Shown piece by piece: positions 18,235 to 27,503 of a stretch of 64,000 nucleotides of DNA. The stretch covers positions 2,542,001 through 2,606,000 of the forward strand of contig NZ_CP034562.1 in NCBI RefSeq assembly GCF_003970675.1. Reading direction: 5' to 3'. This stretch comes from Flammeovirga pectinis. GTDB lineage: Bacteria; Bacteroidota; Bacteroidia; Cytophagales; Flammeovirgaceae. The notes under the pieces were generated by a model. That model was not told where the DNA came from and did not search any database. It was given only the letters and a program-made list of their open reading frames with translations. Each line of letters opens with the position of its first letter. Positions within the stretch are counted from its first letter, which is position 1. The translations under genes and the position numbers were made by a program.

Positions 18235-19137
18235 ATGAAGACCAAATATCTAAATACATTGGCAGCATCAGTGCTACTTGCATCATCTGTATCAATGGCT
18301 AGTGAATTGCCTAAAGATAAAGTTAAGTTAAGTACTGAGGAAGCCCAACCTACAAAAGTAACACAAGAGGTGTTACCTGTTACTGAGGTGTTGGAATCTA
18401 TTCCATCCCCTTTAGAAATATCTGTATTAATTAAAGAAAACGGAACAATATACAATAAAGGTGATATGAATGCACCAGATGCTGTTTCGAGATACAATAC
18501 AACATTTCAAAAGGCAATTAACCTCGGTATATACGGAACCGATTTAGGGTTTGCAAACATCTACGGAAAAAATCAAGATGCAATTACTTATCTAAATTCA
18601 GTTAGAGATTTAGCTGATGGTTTAGGTATTGGAGCATTCTTTGATTACGAGACTATTAAAGAATTAGCTGAGAGTTCGAACAGGTTGGATGAATTAATTC
18701 AACAAACGACTCTTAACTTTGAAAAAATAAATAATAATTTAAGAGAGAGAAAGCGAGAAAACGTAAGTGTTCTAATTCTTGCTGGAGGATGGATTGAAGC
18801 TGTTTACTTAACAACAGTAGTAAATAGCAGAGAGCCTAATGACCTTCTTAAAGATAAAATTGGTGATCAGAAAATTGTATTAGATCAATTATTATTAGTT
18901 TTAGACATCTATAAGTCTAGTGCTGGTTTTGAAGATATAATAAATGATTTAACTGCACTTCAAGAAGTATATGACGAAATCGAAATTGAGGTTATCGTAG
19001 GAGAGCCTACAATGGAAGAGATCGACGGTGTACTTGTTGTAACAGACGGCACAAGAAGTGTTGTTCATGTAACTGACAGTGATATTCAAAAGATCACAAG
19101 TTTATTAAAATCTATTCGTAACAAGGTTATTAAATAA
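18235..19137 (+). CDS. Secreted protein of unknown function
   Basis: A 300-residue protein with a signal peptide (MKTKYLNTLAASVLLASSVS, cleavage near SMAS). The mature part is mostly helical: a conserved-looking motif around DAVSRYNTTFQKAINLGIYGTDLGFANIY, then heptad-like segments and the end LKSIRNKVIK. I do not recognise the family by name. Similar periplasmic helical proteins occur in Bacteroidota. It lies 66 bases after the ABC transporter and 39 bases before another secreted protein, so all three may be co-transcribed. A periplasmic partner of the transporter is possible but unproven. Confidence 0.65.
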   Translation: MKTKYLNTLAASVLLASSVSMASELPKDKVKLSTEEAQPTKVTQEVLPVTEVLESIPSPLEISVLIKENGTIYNKGDMNAPDAVSRYNTTFQKAINLGIYGTDLGFANIYGKNQDAITYLNSVRDLADGLGIGAFFDYETIKELAESSNRLDELIQQTTLNFEKINNNLRERKRENVSVLILAGGWIEAVYLTTVVNSREPNDLLKDKIGDQKIVLDQLLLVLDIYKSSAGFEDIINDLTALQEVYDEIEIEVIVGEPTMEEIDGVLVVTDGTRSVVHVTDSDIQKITSLLKSIRNKVIK

Positions 19138-19176
19138 TAGCTCATTCTTCTACAGAATAAAAAAATACTTAGAACG

Positions 19177-19605
19177 ATGAAAAAAATATTCTTAGCATTC
19201 TCACTAATGTTTGCTCTTTTCACTCTTAACGAAGCAAACGCTCAATGTAACGCAGAACTTTATGTTACAAAGAGTATGAAAGAGTTAAATCCAGGATTCC
19301 AATTCTCTAAGAGTTACAGAATCGATGGTCGTAACGGTACACGTCGTAAAATTGAATACACTTGTGTATTAGCAAAAGATACTAGTTACCAAATTACTAT
19401 TTCTGGTAAAGATGGTGGAGCCCAAGGCTTAATTAGTACTTTATATGACGCTAAAAGACGTAGAATTATCTCTAGTTTCTATAACAATAGATTCTTAGGC
19501 ACTTGGACTTACAAATGTACATCTACAGGTATTTATTACTTAAGTTTTACATTTAAAGATTCTAAGAGCTACTGTGGTGCAGCAGTTCTTGGCTTTAAGA
19601 GATAA
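19177..19605 (+). CDS. Small secreted protein of unknown function
   Basis: A 142-residue protein with a clear signal peptide (MKKIFLAFSLMFALFTLNEA, cleavage after ANA before QCNAEL). The mature domain is about 120 residues, beta-rich, with four cysteines (Cys in QCNAEL, EYTCVL, YKCTST and SYCGAA) that could form two disulfides. It includes a pattern typical of small beta-sandwiches (YQITISGKDGGAQGLISTLY, GIYYLSFTFKDS). No known family is recognised. It is the last gene before a strong terminator, closing the block that starts at cheR or at the ABC transporter. Confidence 0.65.
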   Translation: MKKIFLAFSLMFALFTLNEANAQCNAELYVTKSMKELNPGFQFSKSYRIDGRNGTRRKIEYTCVLAKDTSYQITISGKDGGAQGLISTLYDAKRRRIISSFYNNRFLGTWTYKCTSTGIYYLSFTFKDSKSYCGAAVLGFKR

Positions 19606-19622
19606 ACAGCAAAATATTACTT

Positions 19623-19659
19623 AAAAAGGGTCGGAGTTTTTAACTTCTACCCTTTTTTT
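19623..19659 (+). terminator. Rho-independent terminator
   Basis: AAAAAGGGT at 19623-19631 pairs with ACCCTTTTT at 19649-19657, followed by more T residues. It ends the secreted-protein transcript. Confidence 0.82.
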
Positions 19660-19663
19660 GTGT

Positions 19664-19690
19664 CAAAACTATAAAAAATCAATAGTTTTG
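19664..19690 (+). other. Hairpin upstream of pheA
   Basis: CAAAACTAT at 19664-19672 pairs with ATAGTTTTG at 19682-19690 around a 9-base loop. It lies 56 bases before the pheA ATG and has no T-run after it. It could be a second arm of the preceding terminator or a control element; I cannot tell which. Confidence 0.4.
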
Positions 19691-19746
19691 TGGAATAACT
19701 TTTAATAAAAGTATTGTTTCAAGAATTAACATTAAGGTGCGATTAT

Positions 19747-20820
19747 ATGGACTTATTGTCATTAAGAAATCAGATAGATGCTATAGATAACCAAGTACTT
19801 CGTCTTTTAAACGAAAGAATGAATATCGTAAAGCAAGTTGGAGAATTAAAAAAACACGAGAAATCTGTTATTTATAGACCTGAAAGAGAAAAAGCTATTA
19901 TTGATAGACTAACATCTATTTCTAATGACGATAACGGTACTTTAAACCACTCTGCAGTAGAAGCCATATTTCTTGAAATATTTGCAGTGAGTAGAAATAT
20001 CGAACTTCCTGAAAAAGTTGCCTTTTTAGGACCTGAAGGAAGCTATACTCATCAAGCTGCTGAAAACCGTTTTGGTGCAATGAGTGAATACATACCTCTT
20101 AAGACCATCAAATCTGTTTTTGATAATGTAGAAACTGGACGTGTTCGTTTTGGAGTTGTTCCTATTGAAAATAATCAAGAAGGTACTGTTGCTGAAACAA
20201 TTGATCAGTTATGCTATAGAAATGTCAAAATTGTGGCTGAATTACCATTATCGGTAAACTTCACATTTGCATCTAACATGGATGACCCATCAAAAATAAC
20301 AAAGATCTATTCTAAGGATATTGCTTTTAGACAATGTCGTAATTTTATAGAAGATTATTTTGGTGACGATATCAAGCTAATTCAAGTTGCGTCAACTTCA
20401 AAAGCTGCTAAGTTAGCTTTAGAAGAAGAAGGTGCAGCTGCAATTTGTTCTCAAATAGCCGCAAAACTTTACAAGTTACCTATTCTTTATAATAACATTG
20501 AAGATAGTCAGGACAACACAACTCGTTTCTTGATACTCGCAAAAGATGTTGTAAATCAGAAGTCTGGTAATGATAAAACTTCAGTATTAGCAAAAATTGG
20601 AGATAATCCTGGAGATTTGGCAAACTTCTTGGAAGAATTCAGACAACGAGATATCAACCTTACAAAAATTGAGAGTAGACCAGCCAAAGTAAAAGATAAT
20701 TTTAAGTACTGGTTCTTAGTTGATTTTGATGGTCACTTTGAAGAAAGTAAGGTACAAGAGGTAATTCGAGTATATCCTGACACTATTACTTTCTTAGGAA
20801 GTTATGTAAAAATGGTTTAG
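19747..20820 (+). CDS. pheA: Bifunctional chorismate mutase / prephenate dehydratase (P-protein)
   Basis: A 357-residue enzyme of phenylalanine synthesis. Residues 1 to about 90 are an AroQ-type chorismate mutase (LRNQIDAIDNQVLRLLNER). Residues about 100-275 are prephenate dehydratase, with FLGPEGSYTHQAA, VPIENNQEGTV and the active-site TRF in DNTTRFL. Residues about 285-357 are an ACT domain with the phenylalanine-binding ESRPAK motif. I use ATG 19747; an in-frame TTG at 19714 would add 11 residues lacking family similarity. The gene appears to be on its own, between a terminator and the Yfi-like operon. Confidence 0.94.
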   Translation: MDLLSLRNQIDAIDNQVLRLLNERMNIVKQVGELKKHEKSVIYRPEREKAIIDRLTSISNDDNGTLNHSAVEAIFLEIFAVSRNIELPEKVAFLGPEGSYTHQAAENRFGAMSEYIPLKTIKSVFDNVETGRVRFGVVPIENNQEGTVAETIDQLCYRNVKIVAELPLSVNFTFASNMDDPSKITKIYSKDIAFRQCRNFIEDYFGDDIKLIQVASTSKAAKLALEEEGAAAICSQIAAKLYKLPILYNNIEDSQDNTTRFLILAKDVVNQKSGNDKTSVLAKIGDNPGDLANFLEEFRQRDINLTKIESRPAKVKDNFKYWFLVDFDGHFEESKVQEVIRVYPDTITFLGSYVKMV

Positions 20821-20884
20821 ATAGAATAATTTACATTTTTATACGTTGTTTAGGTAGATGTCAATTTGACCTAATAAAATTAGA

Positions 20885-22111
20885 ATGAAACAACATTTTT
20901 TAATCATCACACTTCTGTGTACTATTTTTACTCTTTCAGCTAAAGCTGATAAGATGCCTTTACCTGTAAAAACTTATTCAAGTTTTATTAAAGTTCTTGG
21001 TGGAGGCAAATACGATATTGGTGTATCTATAGTAAAAGCTCATGATAACGGTTACGTTATTGCGGGTAGATCTGTTGGTACAAGCGGTAACATGGACATG
21101 AGTTTATGGAAAGTTGACGAGAATGGTAATGTAAAATGGAATTATAAATTTGGAGACTCTGAAACTGAAGAAGTTTACGACATTATCCAAACTAAAGATG
21201 GTGGTTACATTACTGTTGGTAGTTCTGACTCTTATGGTTTAAGTGTTGATCTAAAAGATACTTGGGTAGTTAAAATTTCTGCTCAAGGTAAATTAATTTG
21301 GAGACAAACATACGGTGATGAAAACTCTATAGAAGAAGGCACTTGTATTTCTGAAACAGAAGATGGAGGGTTTATTATAGGAGGCAAAATCATTTCTTTA
21401 ACTCAAGAAGATCCTAGTGGAGATGCTTTTGTATTAAAGATTGACAATAAAGGCATTCAAGAATGGAGAAAAACATATGGTGGTGCTAAAAATGATGAAG
21501 CCGTAGGTATTCTACCTGTTGATGGCGGTTACACTGTTATTGGCAATACTGAATCTTCAGGAAAAGGTAAATGGGATGTTTGGATGTTCAACATTGACCT
21601 TAAAGGCACTACAAAATGGGAAAGAACCTATGGAGGTGGTGACACAGAAAAAGCCAATGAATTTGTTCAAACAGAAGATGGAGGGTTTGTCTTTGTTGGC
21701 TACTCATACACTTTTGCTGAAGCAAGTCTAGACTGTTGGGTTGTTAAAACCGACAAAGATGGACAACAAATGTGGCATAAATCTTTTGGAGGTTTAAGTT
21801 ATGATGAAGGTAATGGTATTACAGCTACCAAAGATGGTGGCTTTGCAATAACAGGCTATACAGAGGTATGGGTTCCTGATGAATATGGAGACAATACTAG
21901 CTTAGAAGGTTTTAATACTTTACTTATAAAAATTGATAGTAAAGGCCAAAAACAATGGGAAAAATCTATTGGTGGTGTTAAAGAACAAAGAGGTAATAGT
22001 TTAGTAGAAGCCAAAAATGGTGATTTTATTATAGTTGGCTCAAAACAAACTAGTGATCAAAATAACTTTGGAGTTTTATTGATTCGCACCAATTCTAACG
22101 GCTCAATCTAA
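20885..22111 (+). CDS. Secreted beta-propeller-like repeat protein
   Basis: A 408-residue protein with a signal peptide (MKQHFLIITLLCTIFTLSAKA). The rest consists of about six to seven repeats of roughly 50-60 residues, each with a strand of the type DGGYITVGSS or DGGFVFVGYS followed by an LWKVDENGNVKW-type strand with Asp-Gly turns and a conserved Trp. This is the pattern of bacterial seven-bladed propeller repeats seen in many secreted Bacteroidota proteins. It ends without a type IX sorting domain. It is the first gene of a set continuing through the OmpA-like protein, YfiR and the hybrid kinase, so it could bind ligand for that pathway. Confidence 0.72.
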   Translation: MKQHFLIITLLCTIFTLSAKADKMPLPVKTYSSFIKVLGGGKYDIGVSIVKAHDNGYVIAGRSVGTSGNMDMSLWKVDENGNVKWNYKFGDSETEEVYDIIQTKDGGYITVGSSDSYGLSVDLKDTWVVKISAQGKLIWRQTYGDENSIEEGTCISETEDGGFIIGGKIISLTQEDPSGDAFVLKIDNKGIQEWRKTYGGAKNDEAVGILPVDGGYTVIGNTESSGKGKWDVWMFNIDLKGTTKWERTYGGGDTEKANEFVQTEDGGFVFVGYSYTFAEASLDCWVVKTDKDGQQMWHKSFGGLSYDEGNGITATKDGGFAITGYTEVWVPDEYGDNTSLEGFNTLLIKIDSKGQKQWEKSIGGVKEQRGNSLVEAKNGDFIIVGSKQTSDQNNFGVLLIRTNSNGSI

Positions 22112-22183
22112 AATTTTAAGACGCTGAACTTTAATAAACTTTATATTGGATTACTTTGCTGTTTTTTCTCAGTTTCTCTATCA

Positions 22184-24406
22184 ATGGCTCAAACTATTGA
22201 AGAAGCTGATAAATTATATGCAGAAGAAAAATTTTACGAGGCTTTTGAAATGTATCAAAAGATATCAACTCGTAACATTTCATCGTGCGTAATTCAATAT
22301 AAAATAGGTCTATGTTATTTAAATTCTCCTTTTAAGCAGAAAGAGGCCATACATTATTTTAATTCTGTAATTAAGAATAGTTGTAATGATATTCCTTCAG
22401 AAAAATATTACTACTTAGCTTCTTTACTACATCTAGAAGAAAAGTATATTGAAGCAATTAATACCTACAATTTATATCTAGAAGAAACCGAAAATCAAAT
22501 TAGGGACTTTAACGATATAGGGCTTAGAATAAAGCAATGTGAGAATGGAATAAAATTAAAAGCTGATTTGTCTCAAAAAATGACAACCGCAATTATGGAT
22601 ATTCCAATAAACACTTCTTACGATGAGTATGCCCCTATCATATCAAAATTAGATAACTTTATTGTTTTTAGTTCTCAAAGACAGCGTGATAGTTTTAATT
22701 ATGTGTATGGAGATAAATACACATTCTTACCACAAAATCTTCAGAGTACTGATAACGATATCTATTTATCGTATAGAAAAGGAATTCAATTTTCACACCC
22801 CTACCCTCAGTTTGAAGATAAATACAGACAAGCCTACCCACTTTTTATTCAAGATGGGAACTACATGTTATTGTACATCGAACTTTTTTCAGATCAAGAA
22901 GGAAAAGGTAATATTTACGAAACAAGAGTAAAAAAAGGACGTTGGCTAAAACCGAAGAAACTAAACAATAAAATCAATTCTAGTTTTGACGAAAAGGGTG
23001 CATTCATAGCAAATAATGGCACTACAATTTACTTTTCTAGTAATAGACCAAACGGTTTTGGAGGGTTCGATATCTACAAAGCGATTCGCGTAGGTAAAGA
23101 CGACTGGTCTAAACCAATTAATTTAGGACCTACAATTAATAGCGAATATGATGAGGTTTACCCTTTTGTTCATAATGATAACAAGACTCTTTATTACGCA
23201 ACAAACGGTGCCCTATCAATAGGTGGGTTTGATATTGTGTGCTCAATTAAAGAAGGGGCAACTTGGAATACTCCTTTTAATTTAGGAAAAGAAATAAATT
23301 CACCTTACAACGAATATCAATTCTCTCAAATTCCAAGTAAAAGATATTCCTATTTTGCTTCTGATAGACAGAATAAACAGTCTGTAGGAGGTTTTGATAT
23401 CTATAATGTGTTTAAGCCTGTTCATAAAATGAAAAGAGCAATTGTTACAGGCACAATTCAAGTTAATAAGAACGGTAAAAAACTTCCCCTTCAGCTAAAA
23501 GTTAAGGATAGCAATAATATTACATTCAGAAAATACGTATATGATCCTTCTATAGAATCTGATAAATTTTTCATGATTCTATTCCCTGGTAAAAATTACT
23601 CCATTACTATTGCTTCCGATGATATTGATCTTTATACGATCAATATTGACTTACCAAAAGACACTTACAGGTATCAACTTGATAAATCATTTACAATAAA
23701 CGACATCACTGTCCTAAATAAAGTTGTTGGGTTTGATGTACAACCTCAATCGACTCAGTTTGAAATAACGACTTTTGATGAAATTGATAATCAAACCAAA
23801 GAAGAAAGTACAGATGCTCGATATGATGCACTACTTATGCTTATGGAAATGATTGTTGATAGAACAGACAAGGATGGGCTAGCCTCTTTAAATGCATTAG
23901 ACGATCCATTTTTAGATACTTCCCTATCAAACGTTAGCAATAATGACCCCGATCCTTATTATACACCTTTATTAGACCTTATTGAGAAAGCATTTAATGA
24001 AGGGAATTCAAATTTACTTACTACATTAGATAGCGTAAGAGGAGACTCTGGAGATAAAATTGTTAAACTCCCAAACAATACCGCTAATCCTAAAAGTATT
24101 TTAGAACAACGTTATTATTTTGCAGATGATGATTTTGATATTACATCTGAAAATAAAAAAACATTGAAAGAAATTGCAGAATTCTTAAAATCAAGAGATG
24201 ATATAGAATTGCAAATAAACTGGTTTTCAAAAAAGAGCAACGATGAAATAAAAAATCAAGATACCATTACACAAATGAGAATGAATTCGATTCTTAATTA
24301 CCTTACCGTAAGTGGTGTACCTCAGTGGAAAATCAGAAAAAAAGAACTCCTTTACAAAACTTCGTCAGATGAGGCATGTATCCTTTTATCTGTAAGCATA
24401 AAATAA
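22184..24406 (+). CDS. TPR / PD40 / OmpA-like periplasmic or outer-membrane protein
   Basis: At least 740 residues. N-terminal TPR-like helices (EEADKLYAEEKFYEAFEMYQ) are followed by PD40/WD40-like repeats (TIYFSSNRPNGFGGFDIYKA, TLYYATNGALSIGGFDIV, SYFASDRQNKQSVGGFDIYN), then a C-terminal OmpA-like segment (RYYFADDDFDITSENKKTL). The layout resembles OmpA-family proteins of Bacteroidota and plays the part of YfiB in position. The reading frame stays open upstream to a stop at 22109-22111, and those codons encode a good signal peptide (NKLYIGLLCCFFSVSLSMAQ). That stretch has no ATG, GTG or TTG, so the true start is probably a rare codon near 22112-22124. The given start falls at the signal cleavage site. 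Confidence 0.78.
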   Translation: MAQTIEEADKLYAEEKFYEAFEMYQKISTRNISSCVIQYKIGLCYLNSPFKQKEAIHYFNSVIKNSCNDIPSEKYYYLASLLHLEEKYIEAINTYNLYLEETENQIRDFNDIGLRIKQCENGIKLKADLSQKMTTAIMDIPINTSYDEYAPIISKLDNFIVFSSQRQRDSFNYVYGDKYTFLPQNLQSTDNDIYLSYRKGIQFSHPYPQFEDKYRQAYPLFIQDGNYMLLYIELFSDQEGKGNIYETRVKKGRWLKPKKLNNKINSSFDEKGAFIANNGTTIYFSSNRPNGFGGFDIYKAIRVGKDDWSKPINLGPTINSEYDEVYPFVHNDNKTLYYATNGALSIGGFDIVCSIKEGATWNTPFNLGKEINSPYNEYQFSQIPSKRYSYFASDRQNKQSVGGFDIYNVFKPVHKMKRAIVTGTIQVNKNGKKLPLQLKVKDSNNITFRKYVYDPSIESDKFFMILFPGKNYSITIASDDIDLYTINIDLPKDTYRYQLDKSFTINDITVLNKVVGFDVQPQSTQFEITTFDEIDNQTKEESTDARYDALLMLMEMIVDRTDKDGLASLNALDDPFLDTSLSNVSNNDPDPYYTPLLDLIEKAFNEGNSNLLTTLDSVRGDSGDKIVKLPNNTANPKSILEQRYYFADDDFDITSENKKTLKEIAEFLKSRDDIELQINWFSKKSNDEIKNQDTITQMRMNSILNYLTVSGVPQWKIRKKELLYKTSSDEACILLSVSIK

Positions 24407-24410
24407 AAAT

Positions 24411-24983
24411 TTGAAAGTATTTGATATAAATATCACTCGCTATTTAAAGCCTTATATTCTTGTAATAATGTTCATCACTTTATTTCAAGTAGATACTTAT
24501 GCTCAATTTGACGAATATGAACGTAAGGCTGGAATGATTAATACTTTTGCCAAATTTGTAAATTGGCCCTCTCAAGCATTTAAAGAAGACAATAGCCTTG
24601 TATTAGGTATTCTTGGTGACGACCCTTTCGGTGATGTAATTGATAATATGTTCCGAAACAGGTATGTAAAAGGGAGAGTTTGGAAAATTAAGAGAGCACA
24701 AACAATTAAAGAATTAAAAGGTTCACATATTGTTTTTATATCAAAAGGGTTTACATCTTCTCAGGTAAAATCATTCTTAGATGAGATTTATGATAGGAAT
24801 AATTCATTTGTTTTGACGATAGGTGATAATATTCCTAACTTCTGTAAAAATGGTGGTATTATTAATTTAACGCCGAATTGTTTATATACTTTAAACCTCT
24901 ATTCAGCAAATACTGCACAACTTACAATTGATGTAAAGTTATTGAACCTAGCAAGTGATATAATTCCTTATGACCCAGATTAA
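24411..24983 (+). CDS. YfiR-family periplasmic protein (DUF4154)
   Basis: This 190-residue protein starts at TTG 24411, four bases after the previous stop. A hydrophobic N-terminus (YILVIMFITLFQVDTYA) is a signal peptide. The mature part matches YfiR/DUF4154: KAGMINTFAKFVNWP, LVLGILGDDPFGDVID, then VFISKGFTS, VLTIGDNIPNFCKNGGIINL. In Pseudomonas YfiR binds the periplasmic face of the diguanylate cyclase YfiN and represses it, and YfiB sequesters YfiR. Here the neighbours are an OmpA-like protein upstream and a CHASE8 kinase downstream (14-base overlap), so YfiR probably controls a kinase. Confidence 0.88.
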   Translation: MKVFDINITRYLKPYILVIMFITLFQVDTYAQFDEYERKAGMINTFAKFVNWPSQAFKEDNSLVLGILGDDPFGDVIDNMFRNRYVKGRVWKIKRAQTIKELKGSHIVFISKGFTSSQVKSFLDEIYDRNNSFVLTIGDNIPNFCKNGGIINLTPNCLYTLNLYSANTAQLTIDVKLLNLASDIIPYDPD

Positions 24984-26931
24984 AAGAATATTATCTCAAT
25001 CCTTAAGATATAAACTGATTGCAATAATCATGTTTGTAAGCCTTATTGCTTCCTCTTTTTCAACAATTCTATTTTGTGCTTATGATTTTGATCAATACAA
25101 ACAAAAGTACATTGATGATACAAAGCAATTAGCGAAGATTATTGGAGATAATAACGATGCATCTGTAGAATTACAACAATACATCCCTGCCCAAAGAAAC
25201 CTCTCTGAGTTATTAGCTGATAATACTCAAATTACAACAGGTGCTATTTTTGATAAGGAACAACGTCTTTTCGCCTTTTATAGCCTTAAAGCAATATCAT
25301 TGGCTAAAAAGGATTCTTTATTAAACCTTAAAAGTCTCACCTTAGATAAAGATTGGCAATTATCTCACGCTAATTCAATCCCTACTTATTCACAGAACGA
25401 CACCAATTTTTCATTAATAGAAAATATTTTACAAATTTATGTAAGTACTTTCGATGAGAATGGACGTATTAATACCGTCTATTTAGAAGCTGATTTAAAT
25501 ACTATTTGGAATCGGCTAACAACCTACCTAATCATGTTTACTATAATTGTTAGTAGCGTATTATTATTTGTTGCAATGTTATCTGTGCCCTTACAAAGTA
25601 GTATTTCTAAACCTATACTTGATTTAGAAAAAACAGCCCATATCATATCAAAAAAGAAAGATTATTCAATAAGAATTAATGATAAAAGAGAGGATGAAAT
25701 TGGTCTACTAATAGATGCTTTCAATGAAATGTTATCTAAAATAGAACTCCAAAATGAATCTTTAATTCATGCAAAAGAAGTTGCTGAATCTTCAGCAAAA
25801 GCCAAGCAAGATTTCTTAGCAAACATGTCTCATGAGATTAGAACACCTATTAATGGTGTTATGGGTATGGCTGAGCTATTAAACGATACATTACTTAATG
25901 ATGAGCAACATCATTTACTAAAAGTTTTAAGAGGGTCTGCAGACCATCTTTTAGTTGTAATAAACGATATACTTGATATTTCTAAAATTGAATCTGGTAA
26001 GTTAGAATTCGAGAAAAAAGAAATTCAAGTATACGATACGTTATCAAGTATAATCGAAGTACATAAAGTTGAAACTGATAAAAAAGGGTTAAATACTCTC
26101 TTAGATATCGCTAAAGATGTACCAAAATATGTAATTGGTGATCCTGTCCGTTTAAAACAAATACTTATAAATTTATACTCCAACGCAGTTAAATTTACGT
26201 TTAACGGTAGTATAATAATAGCCGTTGTAAAAGTAGAAAATGACCAAAATAAGCTTACACTTAGATTCTCGGTTAAAGACTCTGGAATTGGGATAGAAAA
26301 AGAAAAATTAGGTAGCATTTTTGACAGTTTTACACAAGCTAGTAACGAAACTACTAGAAAATTTGGAGGGACCGGACTTGGGTTAAGTATATCTAAACAA
26401 CTTGTTGAATTACAAGGAGGGAAATTACACTTAGAAAGCACTCCAAAACTTGGAAGTACATTTTACTTTGAAATTACATTTGATGAGTTTATTGAAAAGC
26501 AGAAAGCTCTGACTCAAGTAAACAAAATCAAAAAATCAATCCCAGTTAAACCAAGTGCTACAAGTAAAAGTATATTATTAGTAGAAGATAATGAAGTAAA
26601 TCAGATGTTGGTACTTCGACTTCTAAAGAAATGGGGTTATAAATCTGATGTTGCTGATAATGGACTTATTGCTTTAAGAAAATTAAAAGAACATACATAT
26701 GATCTTGTTTTAATGGATGTACATATGCCAGAAATGGATGGTTATACGGCAACTAAAAAAATACGTACTGAATTTGATGAACCCCTTAAATCAATACCTA
26801 TAATAGCAATGACAGCCTCTGCTTTAAAAGGTGAATTTGAAAGATGTAAAGAAGCAGGAATGAATGATTATATTTCAAAACCTTTCAAAAAAGATCACCT
26901 AGAAGAGAAAGTTAGATCTCATACAAGTTGA
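24970..26931 (+). CDS. CHASE8-HAMP hybrid sensor histidine kinase / response regulator
   Basis: A 653-residue protein. TM1 about 17-37; a periplasmic CHASE8-like domain to about 180 (QLAKIIGDNNDASVEL, LADNTQITTGAIFDKE) as in YfiN; TM2 about 183-202; HAMP about 205-255; HisKA with FLANMSHEIRTPINGVMG (His near 285); HATPase_c with NAVKFT, DSGIGI and GGTGLGLSI; and a C-terminal receiver (LLVEDNEVNQMLV, LVLMDVHMPEMDG) with the phospho-Asp. Its start lies inside the yfiR 3' end, implying translational coupling. No separate DNA-binding regulator lies beside it, so output passes from the receiver by an unseen phosphorelay or by protein contact. Confidence 0.9.
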   Translation: MTQIKRILSQSLRYKLIAIIMFVSLIASSFSTILFCAYDFDQYKQKYIDDTKQLAKIIGDNNDASVELQQYIPAQRNLSELLADNTQITTGAIFDKEQRLFAFYSLKAISLAKKDSLLNLKSLTLDKDWQLSHANSIPTYSQNDTNFSLIENILQIYVSTFDENGRINTVYLEADLNTIWNRLTTYLIMFTIIVSSVLLFVAMLSVPLQSSISKPILDLEKTAHIISKKKDYSIRINDKREDEIGLLIDAFNEMLSKIELQNESLIHAKEVAESSAKAKQDFLANMSHEIRTPINGVMGMAELLNDTLLNDEQHHLLKVLRGSADHLLVVINDILDISKIESGKLEFEKKEIQVYDTLSSIIEVHKVETDKKGLNTLLDIAKDVPKYVIGDPVRLKQILINLYSNAVKFTFNGSIIIAVVKVENDQNKLTLRFSVKDSGIGIEKEKLGSIFDSFTQASNETTRKFGGTGLGLSISKQLVELQGGKLHLESTPKLGSTFYFEITFDEFIEKQKALTQVNKIKKSIPVKPSATSKSILLVEDNEVNQMLVLRLLKKWGYKSDVADNGLIALRKLKEHTYDLVLMDVHMPEMDGYTATKKIRTEFDEPLKSIPIIAMTASALKGEFERCKEAGMNDYISKPFKKDHLEEKVRSHTS

Positions 26932-26989
26932 CTTTATTGAGCAATATTAAAATAATTGAATAATCATTCATCTATTCCTGCTCCAACTT

Positions 26990-27409
26990 TTATTGTTCTA
27001 AAAAAAATTGAACTGCTAATTCATAGCCTTTCAACCCTAATCCAGCAATTGTTCCTACACAATTTTTAGCCATATAACTCTTATGTCTAAATACTTCTCT
27101 AGCATGAACATTACTAATATGTACTTCTATTACACCAGTCTCTACCCCAGCAATAGCATCTGCTATAGCCACAGATGTATGTGTATAAGCTCCTGCATTT
27201 AAGACAATTCCGTCATATTCAAAGCCATATTCATGAATAATATCTACTAATGTCCCTTCATGATTACTTTGTTTGTAGATCATATCAACATTTGGGTATT
27301 TTGTAGTTAATTGTTCAAAATAATCCTCAAAGCTTTTATTACCATAAATTGTTGGCTCACGTTTACCCAAAAGATTTAAATTAGGTCCGTTCAAAATTAA
27401 TAGCTTCAT
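26990..27409 (-). CDS. aroQ: Type II 3-dehydroquinate dehydratase
   Basis: A 139-residue enzyme that dehydrates 3-dehydroquinate to 3-dehydroshikimate. It shows the type II hallmarks: LILNGPNLNLLGKREP at the N-terminus, QSNHEGTLVD, NAGAYTHTSVA, EVHISNVHAREVFR and the catalytic-base region with RHKSYMAK. It forms a dodecamer in the known family. The gene is convergent with the hybrid kinase gene (59 bases between stops) and divergent from the HMG-CoA reductase gene. It is not in a cluster with other aro genes; pheA is about 6 kb away. Confidence 0.95.
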   Translation of the reverse strand: MKLLILNGPNLNLLGKREPTIYGNKSFEDYFEQLTTKYPNVDMIYKQSNHEGTLVDIIHEYGFEYDGIVLNAGAYTHTSVAIADAIAGVETGVIEVHISNVHAREVFRHKSYMAKNCVGTIAGLGLKGYELAVQFFLEQ

Positions 27410-27503
27410 ATTCTATTATTATTATTAAATTAGTGTTGTTATAACAATTTAATCCGTTTGTTTTTTAACAATCGAAAATTCATTTTAATAATCTAACCAT
27501 ATT

